Source of the DNA: Centrapalus pauciflorus
Taxonomy: Eukaryota; Streptophyta; Magnoliopsida; Asterales; Asteraceae
Length of the DNA: 64,000 nt
Assembly: GCA_020465985.1 (NCBI GenBank)
Contig: JAANYP010001803.1
Location: 124,001-188,000, forward strand
Direction of reading: 5' to 3'
Positions 44,521 through 56,540 of the stretch are shown here, piece by piece. The notes under the pieces were generated by a model, which saw nothing but the letters and a program-made list of their open reading frames with translations, was not told the origin of the DNA and ran no database searches. Both the position numbers and the translations under genes were made by a program. How positions within the stretch are numbered: position 1 is the first letter of the stretch; every line of letters begins with the position of its first letter.

Positions 44521-47500
44521 GAAGCGGATGATAAAGATAACTACTCCGGAGGGGCGTGAGATCTGTATTTACGGGGATAGGAGAAGCGGGGATCTATGTT
44601 TGCTGACTATTGCAAAAGCCCGAAAGCTTGTTGCAAAGGGATGTGACGCCTATTTAGCATATGCTATTGATGCTAAGGCTGAGAAGAAGACGTTGGCCGA
44701 TGTGCCTGTTGTTTCACAATTCCCGGATGTGTTTCCGGAAGACTTGTCCGGCGTGCCGCCTGAGAGACAAGTTGAGTTTCGAATCGATCTGATCCCCGGA
44801 GCTGCACCGGTAGCTCGCTCTCCATATCGCCTTGCCCCAACTGAGATGAAAGAGATGATGACACAACTCCAGGAGTTGTTGGACAAGGGTTTTATTCGAC
44901 CAAGTACATCGCCGTGGGGAGCCCCTGTTTTGTTTGTGAAAAAGAAGGATGGTACAATGCGAATGTGCATTGATTACCGGGAATTGAATAAACTGACTGT
45001 TAAGAACAAGTATCCGCTGCCGAGGATAGACGATTTGTTCGACCAATTACATGGGGCGAGTGTATTTTCTAAGATTGATTTGAGATCGGGATATCATCAA
45101 TTGAAGGTTCGAGAGGAAGATGTGCCAAAGACAGCCTTCAGGACTCGGTATGGGCATTACGAGTTTCTGGTGATGCCTTTCGGTTTAACCAATGCCCCGG
45201 CAGTGTTTATGGATTTAATGAATAGAGTATGTAGATCGATGTTGGATAAATCGGTAATTGTGTTTATCGATGATATTTTAGTATACTCTAAGTCTGAAGC
45301 CGAACATGCTGATCATTTAAGGGAATTGCTGGAATTGCTAAGAAAGGAAAGGTTGTATGCCAAGTTCTCAAAATGTGAGTTTTGGCTGCAACAGATTCAA
45401 TTTTTGGGACATGTGATATCGGGGGCCGGAATTTCTGTAGATCCGGCTAAGGTAGAAGCGGTAAGGAATTGGGAGCCGCCTCGTTCAGCTACAGAAGTCA
45501 GAAGTTTTCTGGGGCTGGCGGGCTATTATCGGAGGTTTATAAAAGATTTTTCTAAGATTGCAGTTCCTTTGACTGCATTAACGAAGAAGAATGCACCTTT
45601 TGTTTGGGAGCCCGTGCAGCAAGAGGCGTTTGATGTTTTGAAGAGGACGCTAAGTGAAGCACCTATACTTGCCCTACCAGAGGGTAATGAGGACTTTGTT
45701 GTATACACGGATGCTTCGAGGTTGAGACTTGGTGCAGTATTGATGCAACGTGGAAAGGTAATCGCGTATGCCTCAAGACAACTTAAGCAGCATGAAAAGA
45801 ACTACTCAACCCATGATCTTGAGTTGACAGCTGTCACCTTTGCACTGAAACTGTGGAGACACTATCTATATGGAACTAAGTGTCAGTTATACACGGATCA
45901 TAAGAGCCTGAAATACATTTTCAGCCAGAAAGAACTTAACATGAGACAGAGACGTTCGATGGAACTAATAAAGGATTATGACTGTGAAATCCTTTACCAT
46001 CCTGGAAAGGCTAACATGGTAGCCGATGCTTTGAGTCGCAAAGCATATGCTAAGGATTGCTGCTACATGTTGACATCTACTATGTTAACATCCACTATTA
46101 TTGATGATGTCAAGGCCGCTCAAGAGGAAGCCTTGAAAGATGAAAACGTTGGTAATGAAGATATAAGGGTGCAAATGAAGAATATAGAAACAAGTGAAAC
46201 GGGTTTGAAAGGTATATATGGGAGAATCTGGGTGCCGAAGTTTGGTGGGATGCGAAAAGTGATTATCGAAGAAGCACATCAATCAAAGTTTTCTGTACAT
46301 CCCGGGAGCACAAAGATGTACAACGAGCTTAAAGCAGATTTTCGGTGGCCCGGATTAAAGAAAGATATCGGACAGTACGTGGAGAGATGCAGAACTTGTC
46401 GGTTAGTGAAAGCCGAACACCAGCAGCCTTATGGTAGTTTGCAACCGCTTCCCATTCCGGAATGGAAGTGGGAGCATATCACGATGGACTTTGTCACAAA
46501 GTTGCCAAAGACTAGGCGTCAACACGATGCAGTTTGGGTGATAGTCGATAGGTTAACTAAGTCCGCACACTTTATTCCGATAAGAGAGAATTATTCTTTG
46601 GAAAAGTTGGCACAGATTTATGTGGCTGAGATCGTTGCTAGACATGGGGTACCAAAGTCCATTGTATCTTATCCTGACAGCCGATTTACTTCCAACTTTT
46701 GGTCGGCTTTACAAGAAGGGTTGGGCACGAGAATAGCTATGAGTACCGCCTACCGTCCGCAAACCGATGGTCAAAGTGAAAGGACTATCCTGACACTTGA
46801 AGATATGATGCGGTCGTGCATATTGGATCTCGGTGGTAATTGGGACGATCATTTGCCACTGATCGAGTTTTCGTATAATAACAGTTACCATGCGACGATA
46901 AAGAAGGCGCCGTTTGAGGCATTGTATGGGAGAAGGTGTAGGACTCCTACGTGTTGGAGAGAAACCAGTGAAACACCGATTGCTGGGCCGTCATTACTTC
47001 AAGAAACTAACGAGAAGATTCAGTTGGTAAGACAGAATATGAAAGCGGCCCAGGATCGTCAGAAAAGTTATTACGACAGGAGGCACAAACCAATCAGTTT
47101 TGATGTGAATGATTGGGTATATCTGAAGGTGTCACCTATGAGAGATGTTACACGTTTTGTAAAAAGAGAAAAGTTGGCTCCGAGATTCGTCGGACCATTC
47201 AGGATTACAGAGAAAGTAGGAAATCAGTCGTATCGGTTGGAGTTGCCGAAAGAAAGGTCGGGCATACATCTGGTGTTCCATGTGGGGAACCTTAGAAAGT
47301 CATTCACAACTGAAAACGAAGATTGGGCTGACCACACTGAGCTGAAGATTGATGAAAGGCTCCGGTATGTTGAAGAGCCGGAGTGTGTGTTAGACACAAA
47401 AGTGAAGAAATTAAGAAGCAAAGAGATAGAAATGGTGCTTGTACGATGGAAGCATCATAAAGGAGCAAATCATATGTGGGAGCCTAAGTCTGAAATGTTG

Positions 47501-47533
47501 AAAAAGTATCCGAAACTGTTCGAATCCGAGTAA
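44493..47533 (+). CDS. Pol of the gypsy element: reverse transcriptase, RNase H, integrase, chromodomain
   Basis: The longest ATG-initiated frame starts at 44528 (1001 codons), but homologous residues (AHIVCKKRMIKI) begin a little upstream, so the true protein was fused to gag. RT: RMCIDYRELNKLTVKNKYPL and the active site VFIDDILVYS (about 243-252). RNase H: VYTDASRLRLGAVLMQ, LELTAVTFALKLW and YTDHKSLKY. Integrase: an HHCC finger (HPGSTKMYNELK ... CRTCRLVKAEH), MDFVTKLPK, then IVSYPDSRF where the family has a catalytic Asp (Tyr at 46670-46672), and PQTDGQSERT. C-terminal chromodomain-like part: VRWKHHKGANHMWEP. The frame itself is open to a natural TAA (47531-47533). Confidence 0.93.
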
Positions 47534-48027
47534 CTTCGAGGACGAAGTTTAGCGTGGTGGAGCCCATGCTGTAACATCCTCGGATTTAAATTATTATATT
47601 TGAAGTTTATTAAGTTTAAATTTGTAACTTAAGTTGAATTATGAAAGTTGGTACGGAATTTGGATTAATTATAAAGTTTGTTGTATTATTTGGAAATTTA
47701 GAAATTTCAATTTATTTAAGTGAAAATAATTATTTAAGTATTAAGGATAATAAATAAAAGATAGAAATCTTTTATTTTATTAATCAGTATTAAATGGGAT
47801 CTGATGAGTTGAGGGGCTAAAGGTGTTAAAATGGGAATTTTTGAAATAAAAGACCAAAGGTCTTTCATTTTCAACCATCAACTCTCTCACTAGAAATCTC
47901 TCTCTCATCTCTCGGCTCTCTCTCTCTCTCTCTAAGAACAAGATCATAAAAGCTTGGATTTTGAAGTTGAAAATTTGGATTTAGCTTGCAATCAAGGAGC
48001 TAAAACATCTGCAATCATCGAATCAAG

Positions 48028-49473
48028 GTAAACATTCTTTAAAATTCGAAATTAGAAGCAATTTGGTTCGGTTTTGTTCAAATCCGAAAATGAGATTTGG
48101 GGTTGCAAATGTTTATGCATGTATGATGTTATTGTGGATTAGTTCAAATCTAGTATGTAAGATGCTATATGTTAAATTTCAGCTTCTGATTCGCACCATA
48201 AGCATGATTTTTGGAACTTTGTGTGTGTTCGACGGGTAGAACAAAATGAGCAAAAATGGGTTTAAATTGGTATGTAAATGTGTCGAATTAGTGATTAGAA
48301 ATGGTCAGAGATAAGTGTATTTTGTTGGCAAGAGTTATTTCGAACATTGAGTAAATATGGAAATGACTTAGGAATTAAATCTGGGAAATTCTGTGAACTG
48401 CAAGAATAAACTCGAATGGTTCAAATTCAAGAAAGGTTCGAGTTTAGTTAAACTCGAAATGGGTACCATTCGAATCTAGGCTTGATTCGAATTTTGCATG
48501 TAATCCGAATGGCTTTTTGAACCGAAATGTGATAATCAAAAATGGCAAAATATTTTAAGTGTTTTAATTTCGGATGGGGTCCGAATTCGGTTGGGGACCA
48601 AATTCGGATATGGTCCGAATTTAGTATGTGGTCCGAATTTATTATGTTTCGAATCTATTAAATGGTTCGAATTTAATTAAGGTCCGAATTTGACAATAAT
48701 TCGAATTTGTATTGGTCCGAACTTGCAATGGTCCGAATGGGGATGCATGTGGGATCCGAACTGGGGTCCGAATTCGGGTGGGGTCCGAATTCGGACATAG
48801 ATCCGAAATTGGGACCAAACTTTGCAATAATTATAAAATTAAGTTTTATAAAATTAAAACAGTTATTGACACAATGATTTGATACAACTGACTTAACAGG
48901 TCCCTTGTGGTGTTGTTTAACCCACAGTGGGGTACTTTGTGGATCCGGTTGAAATCCCGAGGAGAAATAAAATTAACTGAAGTTTAATAACGCACCCACT
49001 ATGAGTACCTTTGATTTTAACATTGCTGCATCTGCATTATGTTTGCATTGCCTGCTGAGGCATGTTGTTTCATATTCGTTTGGCACTCTACTAACATGCG
49101 TATATGTTGATGCACATTCATACTTGTTGCATGTCCGTTCATTTGTTGTGCATCTTTTCGATGGACCTGTGTGGTCGCATCTGTACTCTGATGTTACTGT
49201 GCTATATGACCAAGAGTTTGACACCTCTGTGGTCAGGATAGACAGTAGGTCATCCCCGATGTAATGTCTGCCTCAGATGGTTGGTTATTCTTATGCCGAG
49301 TGTCAGCTCGAAGGAGCTGCGGCTCGGGTTTGCGTACTTGGAGTACGTGTGGGGTATACGGTATGTGTTACCGCGGTTACCCTGGGTGGCATCATAATGA
49401 TTTGTAGAATGGGTAAAATCATATGGTATTCACTAAGCTTTAGCTTACCCCTTCAGTTGTTACATTTTTACAG
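48028..49473 (+). other. Predicted intron inside the gypsy 3' LTR
   Basis: Donor CGAATCAAG|GTAAACATTC and acceptor ACATTTTTACAG|GAAAAGG, the counterpart of 41098-42485. The splice sites are kept although the surrounding 5' half has diverged, including many indels. Confidence 0.55.
48581..48794. repeat. CCGAATTCGG palindrome cluster (array 5, gypsy 3' LTR)
   Basis: Exact cores at 48581, 48768 and 48785, with degenerate TCCGAATT half-sites on either side from about 48410. Confidence 0.9.
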
Positions 49474-49789
49474 GAAAAGGGAAATCCGCTGCGGGACCGT
49501 CTAGCTAGGACGTTTATTGAAGTGTTTGAAGATTTCCACTGTTTAGCTTGGTATTTGTTTTATGAAAACAATGTTGTAATAATTTGGGAATGATGTAATA
49601 CAGTTTGAGTTTATAGACTTAGACATGTAACCTATGTAGCACCGTAGGGTGTATGACACATTTGTATTATTTCATGTACTGTTATGCTTCCGCACTTTAA
49701 TTAAGATATCAGATTATTATGCAATCTGTTTGATGGTGAATAATCCTGGGTAAATTGTAATTGGTGGTTAACGTGGCAAGGGCGTCACA

Positions 49790-52700
49790 ATCATATTGTC
49801 ACCACAATGCTGACTCTCAAACCACCAAGTACATAGCTAACCTAACCATTCCCAAAACTATGTGGGAAAGGGGTATGAAAAAAAGGTGAAGTTTTTGCAA
49901 GTTCACCCCCTGCACTATGCTATGACTGCCTCTCCTGGTATACTGTACCAGAAGATGGTCTATGAGTTTTGGTACACCTGTGTTTATGATCCTTCAACCA
50001 AAACCATTAGGGGAACCATTCTCAATGGGTCTTAAACCATTGAGATAACCACTCTCTTCTCAGGGAAGTTCTTCATCTTCCTGTTGCTGAAACCTATGAT
50101 AAACCACAGCCTGAGGATGATCAGATGGGCAACCTGCTACGCTTCTATGGTGTAGCAGAACCAAAAGTTGGAGCTACATTGTTCAGGAGGGACTTATCAC
50201 CCACTTACAGTTTCTTATTCGCCTCTGTGGTGATGTCATTTGGCTGCAAAGTTGGTTCTTTTGACCAGCTTAGCAGGGATGAAATTCCCATAGTCCTGCA
50301 GTTTGTGGATGGGACTACACTGAACATGGCCAGATGGATTTTCGTGAATATGAGTAACTTGGTGCAGCAAGAACATTGCCCTGCTGCTGTCAAATACCTA
50401 AGGTTTCTAAGTCTCATCTTCAAACATGTCTGTGGTAAGCATCTCTACAACTATCAACCCTTGTTAACTACTGCTGCATTCCCTGTCATTGGGAATAGAG
50501 TCTTCTATACTCCAGTACTCAACAATGAGCCTCCTCTATCTACTCCTATGAGGAGGTTACTTGGTTTGGTGGAAGTACCCTCTACTGTGAGGGTGGATCC
50601 AGTGGCTGCTCCCAAGAGAAAATCCAAATCCAGGCCCAAGCTGGTAAAAAGGGGCCTGAAATCGACTGAAGCTGAGTCTGTCTGCAAGATTGCTAAAACA
50701 ATTAAGTCTAAGTCTGTCCCATCAGCCTCAGTGGCTGAGGGGGAGCAGACTTCTCACCCTGGTTCATTTGTTGAACCTGAAGCCTTTGTGGCTGGTGTCT
50801 CTGTGGCACCTGAGACCATGGAACAGGTTCACCCTCTTGTTCCTGACCCAGTCTCACCACCCGTCCAAACATAAAATCCTGCGACTTCTCCTCAATCCCC
50901 CACCATGTCTCAATACTCAAGGAGAAAATCTCTAGCTAAGAAGAAACCATCATCCCGTACTAGCCCCTCTGACCCCTCTCAACAGGAGTCAGTTGATAAA
51001 GAAGCAACCCTTGCTGCTTCTCCTATTTTGAGAGAAAGTTCAGCACATTTGGAGCAGGCTTCACTCCAACAAGAGTCAACCTAGACCCTCTAGTTCCTCC
51101 CAACAGGAACCAGTTGTACAAAAGGAGACTACCACATCCACTATCCCAGCCTCCCAACAGGCTGAGGATATTGAAAGACAGGAGTCCACTCCACTCCATA
51201 CTGAGTCCACACAGTCTCCACCTCATACTTCTCCTACAACATTTGAGTATGCACGAGGTGCTAAAGCTGCTGGAACAGACCATCCAGCAGATCAGCCTCA
51301 AACTTCTGCTCCTGGTGATGCAGCCGTACACCCAACAGCTGTTGAAGGACCCTCATCCCAAGCTAATGAACCTGAGGGAATGGACCATCCCTCTGGTGAG
51401 GCTGCTCCCCAAGTGCACATTCCATCATCAGGTTTCACCACTGATGATGTTAAAATGCACATCCGTTCTCCCCATGAAGAGCTGCCTGAAAACCAAGGTG
51501 CTACTGAGGGAACCACCCAAGGTCTTAATGAAGGTGCTACAACACAAGCAGCATCTGAAAGGCCACCATCTCCTATCACTTTACCTCATGATGCAGATAT
51601 AGCCACTCCTGAAGGCCCCATTGACCCTTCCAAGCTGGGCCATCTAACATATGCCCAGGCTATGGAATTACTCTCCAAAGTCTACCTGCCTTCCCCCACT
51701 AATCCACAAACCCCTACATCTTCCCCCATCACCATCACATTCACATTCTTCACCATCTACCCAATCCAAACAATCCACACATACTCCCCCATCCCCCAAA
51801 GATATTCCTTTGAAGGATTAGCTATCTTTGTTGACCAACAAAGTTGGTGTTTTGGAGACCACAATGACCTCCCTACCTTCTATTATCTCAGACTCTGTGT
51901 CTGCTCAGCTTAAGGGGTTCCTTGATTCATTCAGGACTTCCTTTCCAACCCCTTCTCCTCAAACCGATCAATCCTCTTAGCTGCTTGCACTCACTGCACA
52001 GCTGCAAACACTCTCCTCTACCCTCTCAACAATTCTTTCTACCCAACAGGACTCTGTGTCCTCCCTGGCAGCTGTTTCCCAACAGATGTCAGCTCTCATT
52101 GACACCTGCACAAACACTCTCCGTTCCACTTTGTCCAGCCTGAAAACCTTAGTGGTCTCTCTGTCCAATTCTGTGTCATCAAACCTTGATAATATGCAAG
52201 ATTCTCTTGAACTAAATCTTGCACAGCTTCAAAGTTTACTGTTCACAGCTTCTGACAGGGAAGCTATTGCTCAGCTGTCATCTCTTGCTACTTCCCATGC
52301 TGCCTCTCTTCAAACCTGTGTTACCCATCTAGCAGAGGTTAAGGATAACTTGGCTTTCTTAGTTCATAGCCTCGTTGGTTCCAAAAATGCTGCCAAAACT
52401 GCTACCTAGCCTGCTAGATCTGTTCCTACAGGCAAACCCATTGTTGAAGGCTCTGTGCCATCTACATCAAAGGGGGAGAAGATATCTGCCTCAAAGACCA
52501 AGTCTAAGGGGGAGAAATCTTCATCTCCCTGTAAGGAGAAATCAACATCAGTAGGACAAGCAACATGTTTTTCCCAAACAGGTCCTACTGCAGATGTCTC
52601 CAAAACAACTGAAGTTGCTCAGCCTACTCAGGTTGGATCTCCAAACCCTGCACCATCTAAGGGGGAGGAATCCATTCTGGGGACTACTAAGAAGAAGGAG

Positions 52701-53935
52701 ACATCTAATATTTGAGCAAACTGAAGAAGAAGAGGAAGAGGAAACTGAAGCTGTCATAACCACAACAGCTAAAGGGAAGAGGAAAGCCTCAGTGGACCCT
52801 GACTATCTCAAAGCTGCTAAACTAAAATTTGATAAGGCTCGGGCCAAAGAAATGGGTCTTCCTATGGAGACTTATTATGAATTCAAAGAAGAGCAGCTTC
52901 GAACCATTGAAAGGCTAAAGAGATAAGAAGCCTCTACTAAAGCTGCAAAGGCCTTTGCATACAAGGAGGCAAGAAAAGCAAAAATGCCTTCCTTGGATGT
53001 TCAAAGAAAACTAGCAGAGGTTGAAATGAGTCAGCTCATTGGCTGAGAAAGAAGGAGAGAAAGAAAATGGTGTTCAGGTCTCTATAATCAAATCAAAGTC
53101 AGCATCCTCCTCAGCAAGAGCCCAAACACACTTTGACAACTTGGCAAGGAAGAAATTCTTTGATCTTGCCAACAGAAGGCTTGCCGAGGAAACAATTATC
53201 AAAGCTGTTCCCATTTCAAAGAAGGGCAAACAGTGGAAAATCCTGATAACCAGGGTAGGTGCTGAAGGTCCAGAACTGGAAGCATATGAACACACTGATG
53301 TTGCTCAAATGGGGTACAGAGAATGGGTGGAATTGGCAGTTGCCCTGAGTCCGTCTAAGTCTGAAACTGCTAGGACTATCAGGGTATATGTCAAAACTTT
53401 AATGGAAAGAGTTAAGAATCTTGGCCTGATCTCAGAAGAACAAATCAAGGGTACCTCAGTGGTTGAACCCAAGATAAAGGACAGGAGAAAGAGGAAGGAT
53501 ATTGAGCTGGAAGAACTCCTGATTGTGCTTGATCAAGGAATACTAGTTGTTGAGATCAAGGGAGTGAATCACAACTTGCCCAGAGGAGTGGAACCTGAGG
53601 AAGACAAGCTTATAGAAGAACCTGAGTTTGGGGTATTTTTTGTAGATCCTCTAACAAAAAATACATGTTTCCAGAGAGCATCTGATCTGCATAAGGTTGG
53701 TCTTAAGCAGCTCATATCTTTTAGACTTTCCAACTCCTCCAAACAATCTTCAAGATGGAGAGCAGCTATCTAGGAACAGCTCAAAGGGTTCCATGAGAGA
53801 GGAGAGCTTCAACATCCTAACTTCATATTCCTCAGAAATGAAATGGAGGAAATTGAAGAAACCAGGGAGCATTTTGAACAAATGTTCGAAGAAGGACCAC
53901 TACAGCTTGGAGGTCCATATACTGCTGAGTAGATG
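49790..53935 (+). pseudogene. 3' ORF of element C, continued (decayed)
   Basis: It follows the same plan as the 3' ORF of elements A and B, with little sequence in common. N-terminal domain: ASPGILYQKMVYEFWYTCVY (near 49930) and the 249-codon frame 50125-50874 (MGNLLRFYGVAEPKVGATLF; FDQLSRDEIPIVLQFVDGTT). Next is a Lys-rich patch and a long Ser/Pro/Gln-rich middle (about 50870-51700), then a helical segment (52056-52400, SLAAVSQQMSALIDT), a Lys/Glu-rich stretch, and a C-terminal domain (about 53040-53770) with FGVFFVDPLTKNTCFQRASD, the counterpart of GVIFVNQKGFKRFMRFEDL in element A. At least eight frame breaks or stops occur, for example near 49885, 50030, 50872, 51912, 52407, 52710, 52924 and 53771. 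Confidence 0.8.
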
Positions 53936-54265
53936 AAGAATGGAAGATGTCCATAAGTTAGACAGGCTAACCACTATTTTCTCCCACTATCAACAGTCCA
54001 AATTTGTTGAAACTGTTCCATGTACATATGTTGTACTTCATTACATTAGTTGTAATCTTTTTATTACATCAGTTGTAATATACTTTAGTACATTAGTTGT
54101 ACTTTTGTAAAAACATGTGTTGTTTACAATCAATATAAGTGTATATATAAACTGATCTTTTACTTTACTTCAATGTTGTAATTTTATTTCAGCAAAGTGT
54201 ATTGTAAAAATATATAGTGATTATTGATAGAATCAACTTAGACTGACTATTGCAAATAGGGAGAT

Positions 54266-55378
54266 TGTTAGGAACAAAAAGGCCTCAGTCAAACCCGTTC
54301 CACATCTTAGGGGGAGATTATTAATCAAACCTATTTGATGCACTTGAAGGTATAATTTATGGCCTGTTAATGCCTTGTTGAAACCTGATAAGTGATTTGC
54401 AATATTAGTCAAAGTTGTTTACCCTGTTGCATTTGTTGCAACCAAGGCAGATTGTCCAAGCTGTTCTATTCTGTTGAACAGGCTGGACATAAACTGTCTA
54501 CACTGCTATAACCTGTTGAGCAGTTTGGACAAATTGTAAGTGTTCTGTTCTTTGTGAACAGAACCTGTTCTTTGTGAAAAGGCTAAACACTTTATGGAAT
54601 ATGTTTCCATGTCCTCATGTATTGTTTTGGACTATAAGATCAGTTTACAAAGTCGAAGACAAAGTGCAAAAACAGAAGCTGCAAAGACTGCCTACGTTGT
54701 TCTGTTACATGAAGACAAAGTGGATATTTGAAATGGGTAACAGACCATTTCTTATATCAAAATGGCCATAACTAAAGATGAAAGGTTTAAAGTTTACATT
54801 CCTCTTTTAGTTAAAGCCTTCTACAACAGAGGCAAAAAGGAAAAGACAAAGATTCTGCAATGTAAAGACAATTCTGCTTTGTCAATACGTGCAGAAAAGT
54901 TGTTTTGTGTTTTTGGAAAGACATCCCACTATCTCTATGTCCAATGAGGAAGCTTCACTGAGATTCTCAGTGAGAGTATAAAAGGAAGCTTCTAAGGAAT
55001 GTGAGATAAACAAGAGTGTGATATTCAGATCGTGCAAAGAAACATGTTTTCATGCATGCAAGTCTGCTTGAATAAAACAGTAACGTGTGTCTAAGCTGTT
55101 CTTATTCAAGCTGTCCATCTGTCTGTCTTATAAACAGTGAGTTCATCTTAGTGAGTGTATTCATTGTATCTAGTCTGAGTGTGTCTTAGATTAGTTAAAC
55201 ATCTGTTGTTTCTGTCATCTCAACTTGAACCATTCCGCAGTTCAGGCTTGTTTGTAATTAACACTTGTTGATAATATACACAAACATTGAGAAGTGTGTT
55301 GAGTTTTAAATAGCTGTATTCACCCCCCCCCCCCTACAACTTAGAGCAACATACTAGGAAAACCTTTTGGGACCTACA
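54266..55378 (+). repeat. 3' LTR of element C (1113 bp)
   Basis: TGTTAGGAAC...GGGACCTACA. It is the same LTR as 59083-60199 (minus) with roughly 5% differences by eye. It contains CTGTTCTTTGTGAACAG and related palindromes (about 54490-54590) and a C-homopolymer of 14 near 55322-55335 where the other LTR has about 8. Confidence 0.93.
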
Positions 55379-55535
55379 TTTTTTATTATAAACTCATCCA
55401 AATGACTTAACCTCAAAGGGGTTAGTAAGGGATGTTTTATTTCATTATATGAAGCCCTTTTACGAAGATTTATGGGGTAGATAAGTTTGAACTCAAAAAC
55501 TCAAGGTCTGACTGCCATACCTTTCTTTTTTTACA
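55379..55535 (-). pseudogene. FAR1/FHY3-like pseudogene, part 3: end of the zinc knuckle, C-terminus and adjoining host DNA
   Basis: On the minus strand from 55535 the reading is CKKRKVWQSDLEFLSSNLST and a stop (about 55467). It follows directly on copia integrase residues WAEVVN. Integrase should read on into a TQNRS-type motif; instead the Cys and basic residues are what a CCHC knuckle needs after YCKGKGHYI at 37594. Joining the two sides gives GH-x4-C spacing. The rest (to 55379) is noncoding AT-rich sequence next to the LTR. I interpret this as a host fragment carried by the inversion. Confidence 0.65.
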
Positions 55536-56540
55536 ATTGACAACTTCAGCCCAAAATGATGAAGGTAAACCCGATGCACACAACATGGTTCTAGCAGCTT
55601 CAATGAGAGTTTTGTTCCTCCTTTCAACAACTCCATTTTATTGAGGAGTTCGTACAGCTGTTTTTTGTGAGATTCCTCTTTCTTCACAGAATTCCTCAAG
55701 AGTACTGTTTCTGAATTCAGTACCATGATCACTTCTAAGCTGCTTAACTTGAGCAGAGTTTAGCACCTCCATCTTTTTGATAAATCCAATAATTTCTCTA
55801 GCAGCCTCTCCTTTGGTCTTCAGAAAAATCACCCATGTAAATCTGGGACTCATCAACCATTACTAGAGTGTATCTTCTACCTCCTAGACTTGGGACACTG
55901 ATAGGTCCAAACAAGTCCATGTGGATTAAGAAGAGAGGAGTATCGATAGAAAAGTTATGTTTGGATTTAAAAGATGTTTTTCTCTGCTTGCCTTTCTCAC
56001 AAGTTGTGCAGAGTTTATCCTTAACAAAGGTTATCGAAGGCAAACCTATTACCAACTCTTTATTACAGAGTTTGCTAATATTCTTGAAGTTCAGGTGTGA
56101 TAGTCTTTTGTGTCATAACCAAGTTAGGTTTGCTTTGCTCCTTGAGATAAAGCAGGTTTCAGTTGTGGGATCAGCAGATTTCATGTCCACAACATATACA
56201 CCTTTCTTTCTTTGTGCAAACAACACAGATTTGCCTTGGGAATCCAGTATGTACCCTAAGTGCTCATCAAAGTTAACCTTGTAGCCTGCATCACACAGTT
56301 GACTGATGCTTACAAGATTGTGTTTTAGCCCAAACACACAGGCTACTCTTTTGAATATGGCAGCACCAGCTTGACGGGTTCCATATCCCTCTGTGGATCC
56401 CTGTACATTATCACCAAAGGTGACTTTTGGTCATTTTTCAGGCCTGAGATCACACAGCAAGTCCTTGCAACCTGTCATGTGGCCTGAGCAGCCGCTGTCC
56501 AAGTACCAAACCTGGGATGGTTGTTTAACCTGCAGAGTGT
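55536..56540 (-). pseudogene. Protease and integrase of element D
   Basis: It begins after a splice-acceptor-like CACTCTGCAG|G (about 56533). WYLDSGCSGHMTG (about 56510-56470) is the copia protease motif. A LKHNLVSISQLCDAGYKVNF block follows, then the integrase finger (HKRLSHLNFKNISKL ... CTTCEKGKQ), MDLFGPISVPSLGGRRY, LRSDHGTEF and NGVVERRNKTLIEAARTM, ending at WAEVVN. Frame breaks occur near 56430, 56115, 55855 and 55640, where a stop replaces the Gln of the TPQQNG motif. The catalytic D, D, E residues are still readable in pieces. Confidence 0.85.

Larger units (their letters stand above)
40637..49789 (+). mobile_element. Complete Ty3/gypsy chromovirus (Tekay/Del type), 9.15 kb
   Basis: LTRs of 2165 and 2220 bp (TGTAACATCC...GGCGTCACA), a 5-bp ATCAT duplication, an iMet-tRNA primer binding site, gag, protease, RT, RNase H, integrase, and a C-terminal chromodomain-like region ending ...KKYPKLFESE. 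RT before integrase defines Ty3/gypsy; the chromodomain and long LTRs fit Tekay/Del. The protease region has a frame-breaking deletion and the integrase has lost one catalytic Asp, so it cannot move by itself. It lies in the 3' ORF of element C. Confidence 0.95.
47570..49789 (+). repeat. 3' LTR of the gypsy element (2220 bp)
   Basis: It begins TGTAACATCCTCGG after GTTTAGCGTGGTGGAGCCCA, a weak polypurine tract. It carries its own predicted intron (48028-49473) and palindrome cluster. About 98% identity by eye to the 5' LTR over the last 900 bp, but much lower over about 47800-48780. Confidence 0.93.
49790..55378 (+). mobile_element. Element C, part 2: 3' ORF remainder and 3' LTR
   Basis: It continues element C after the gypsy insertion: a decayed 3' ORF (to about 53935), a short 3' region, a polypurine-like AAATAGGGAGAT (54255-54265) and a full 3' LTR (54266-55378). 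Flanking sequence after the LTR is TTTTT. Confidence 0.85.
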
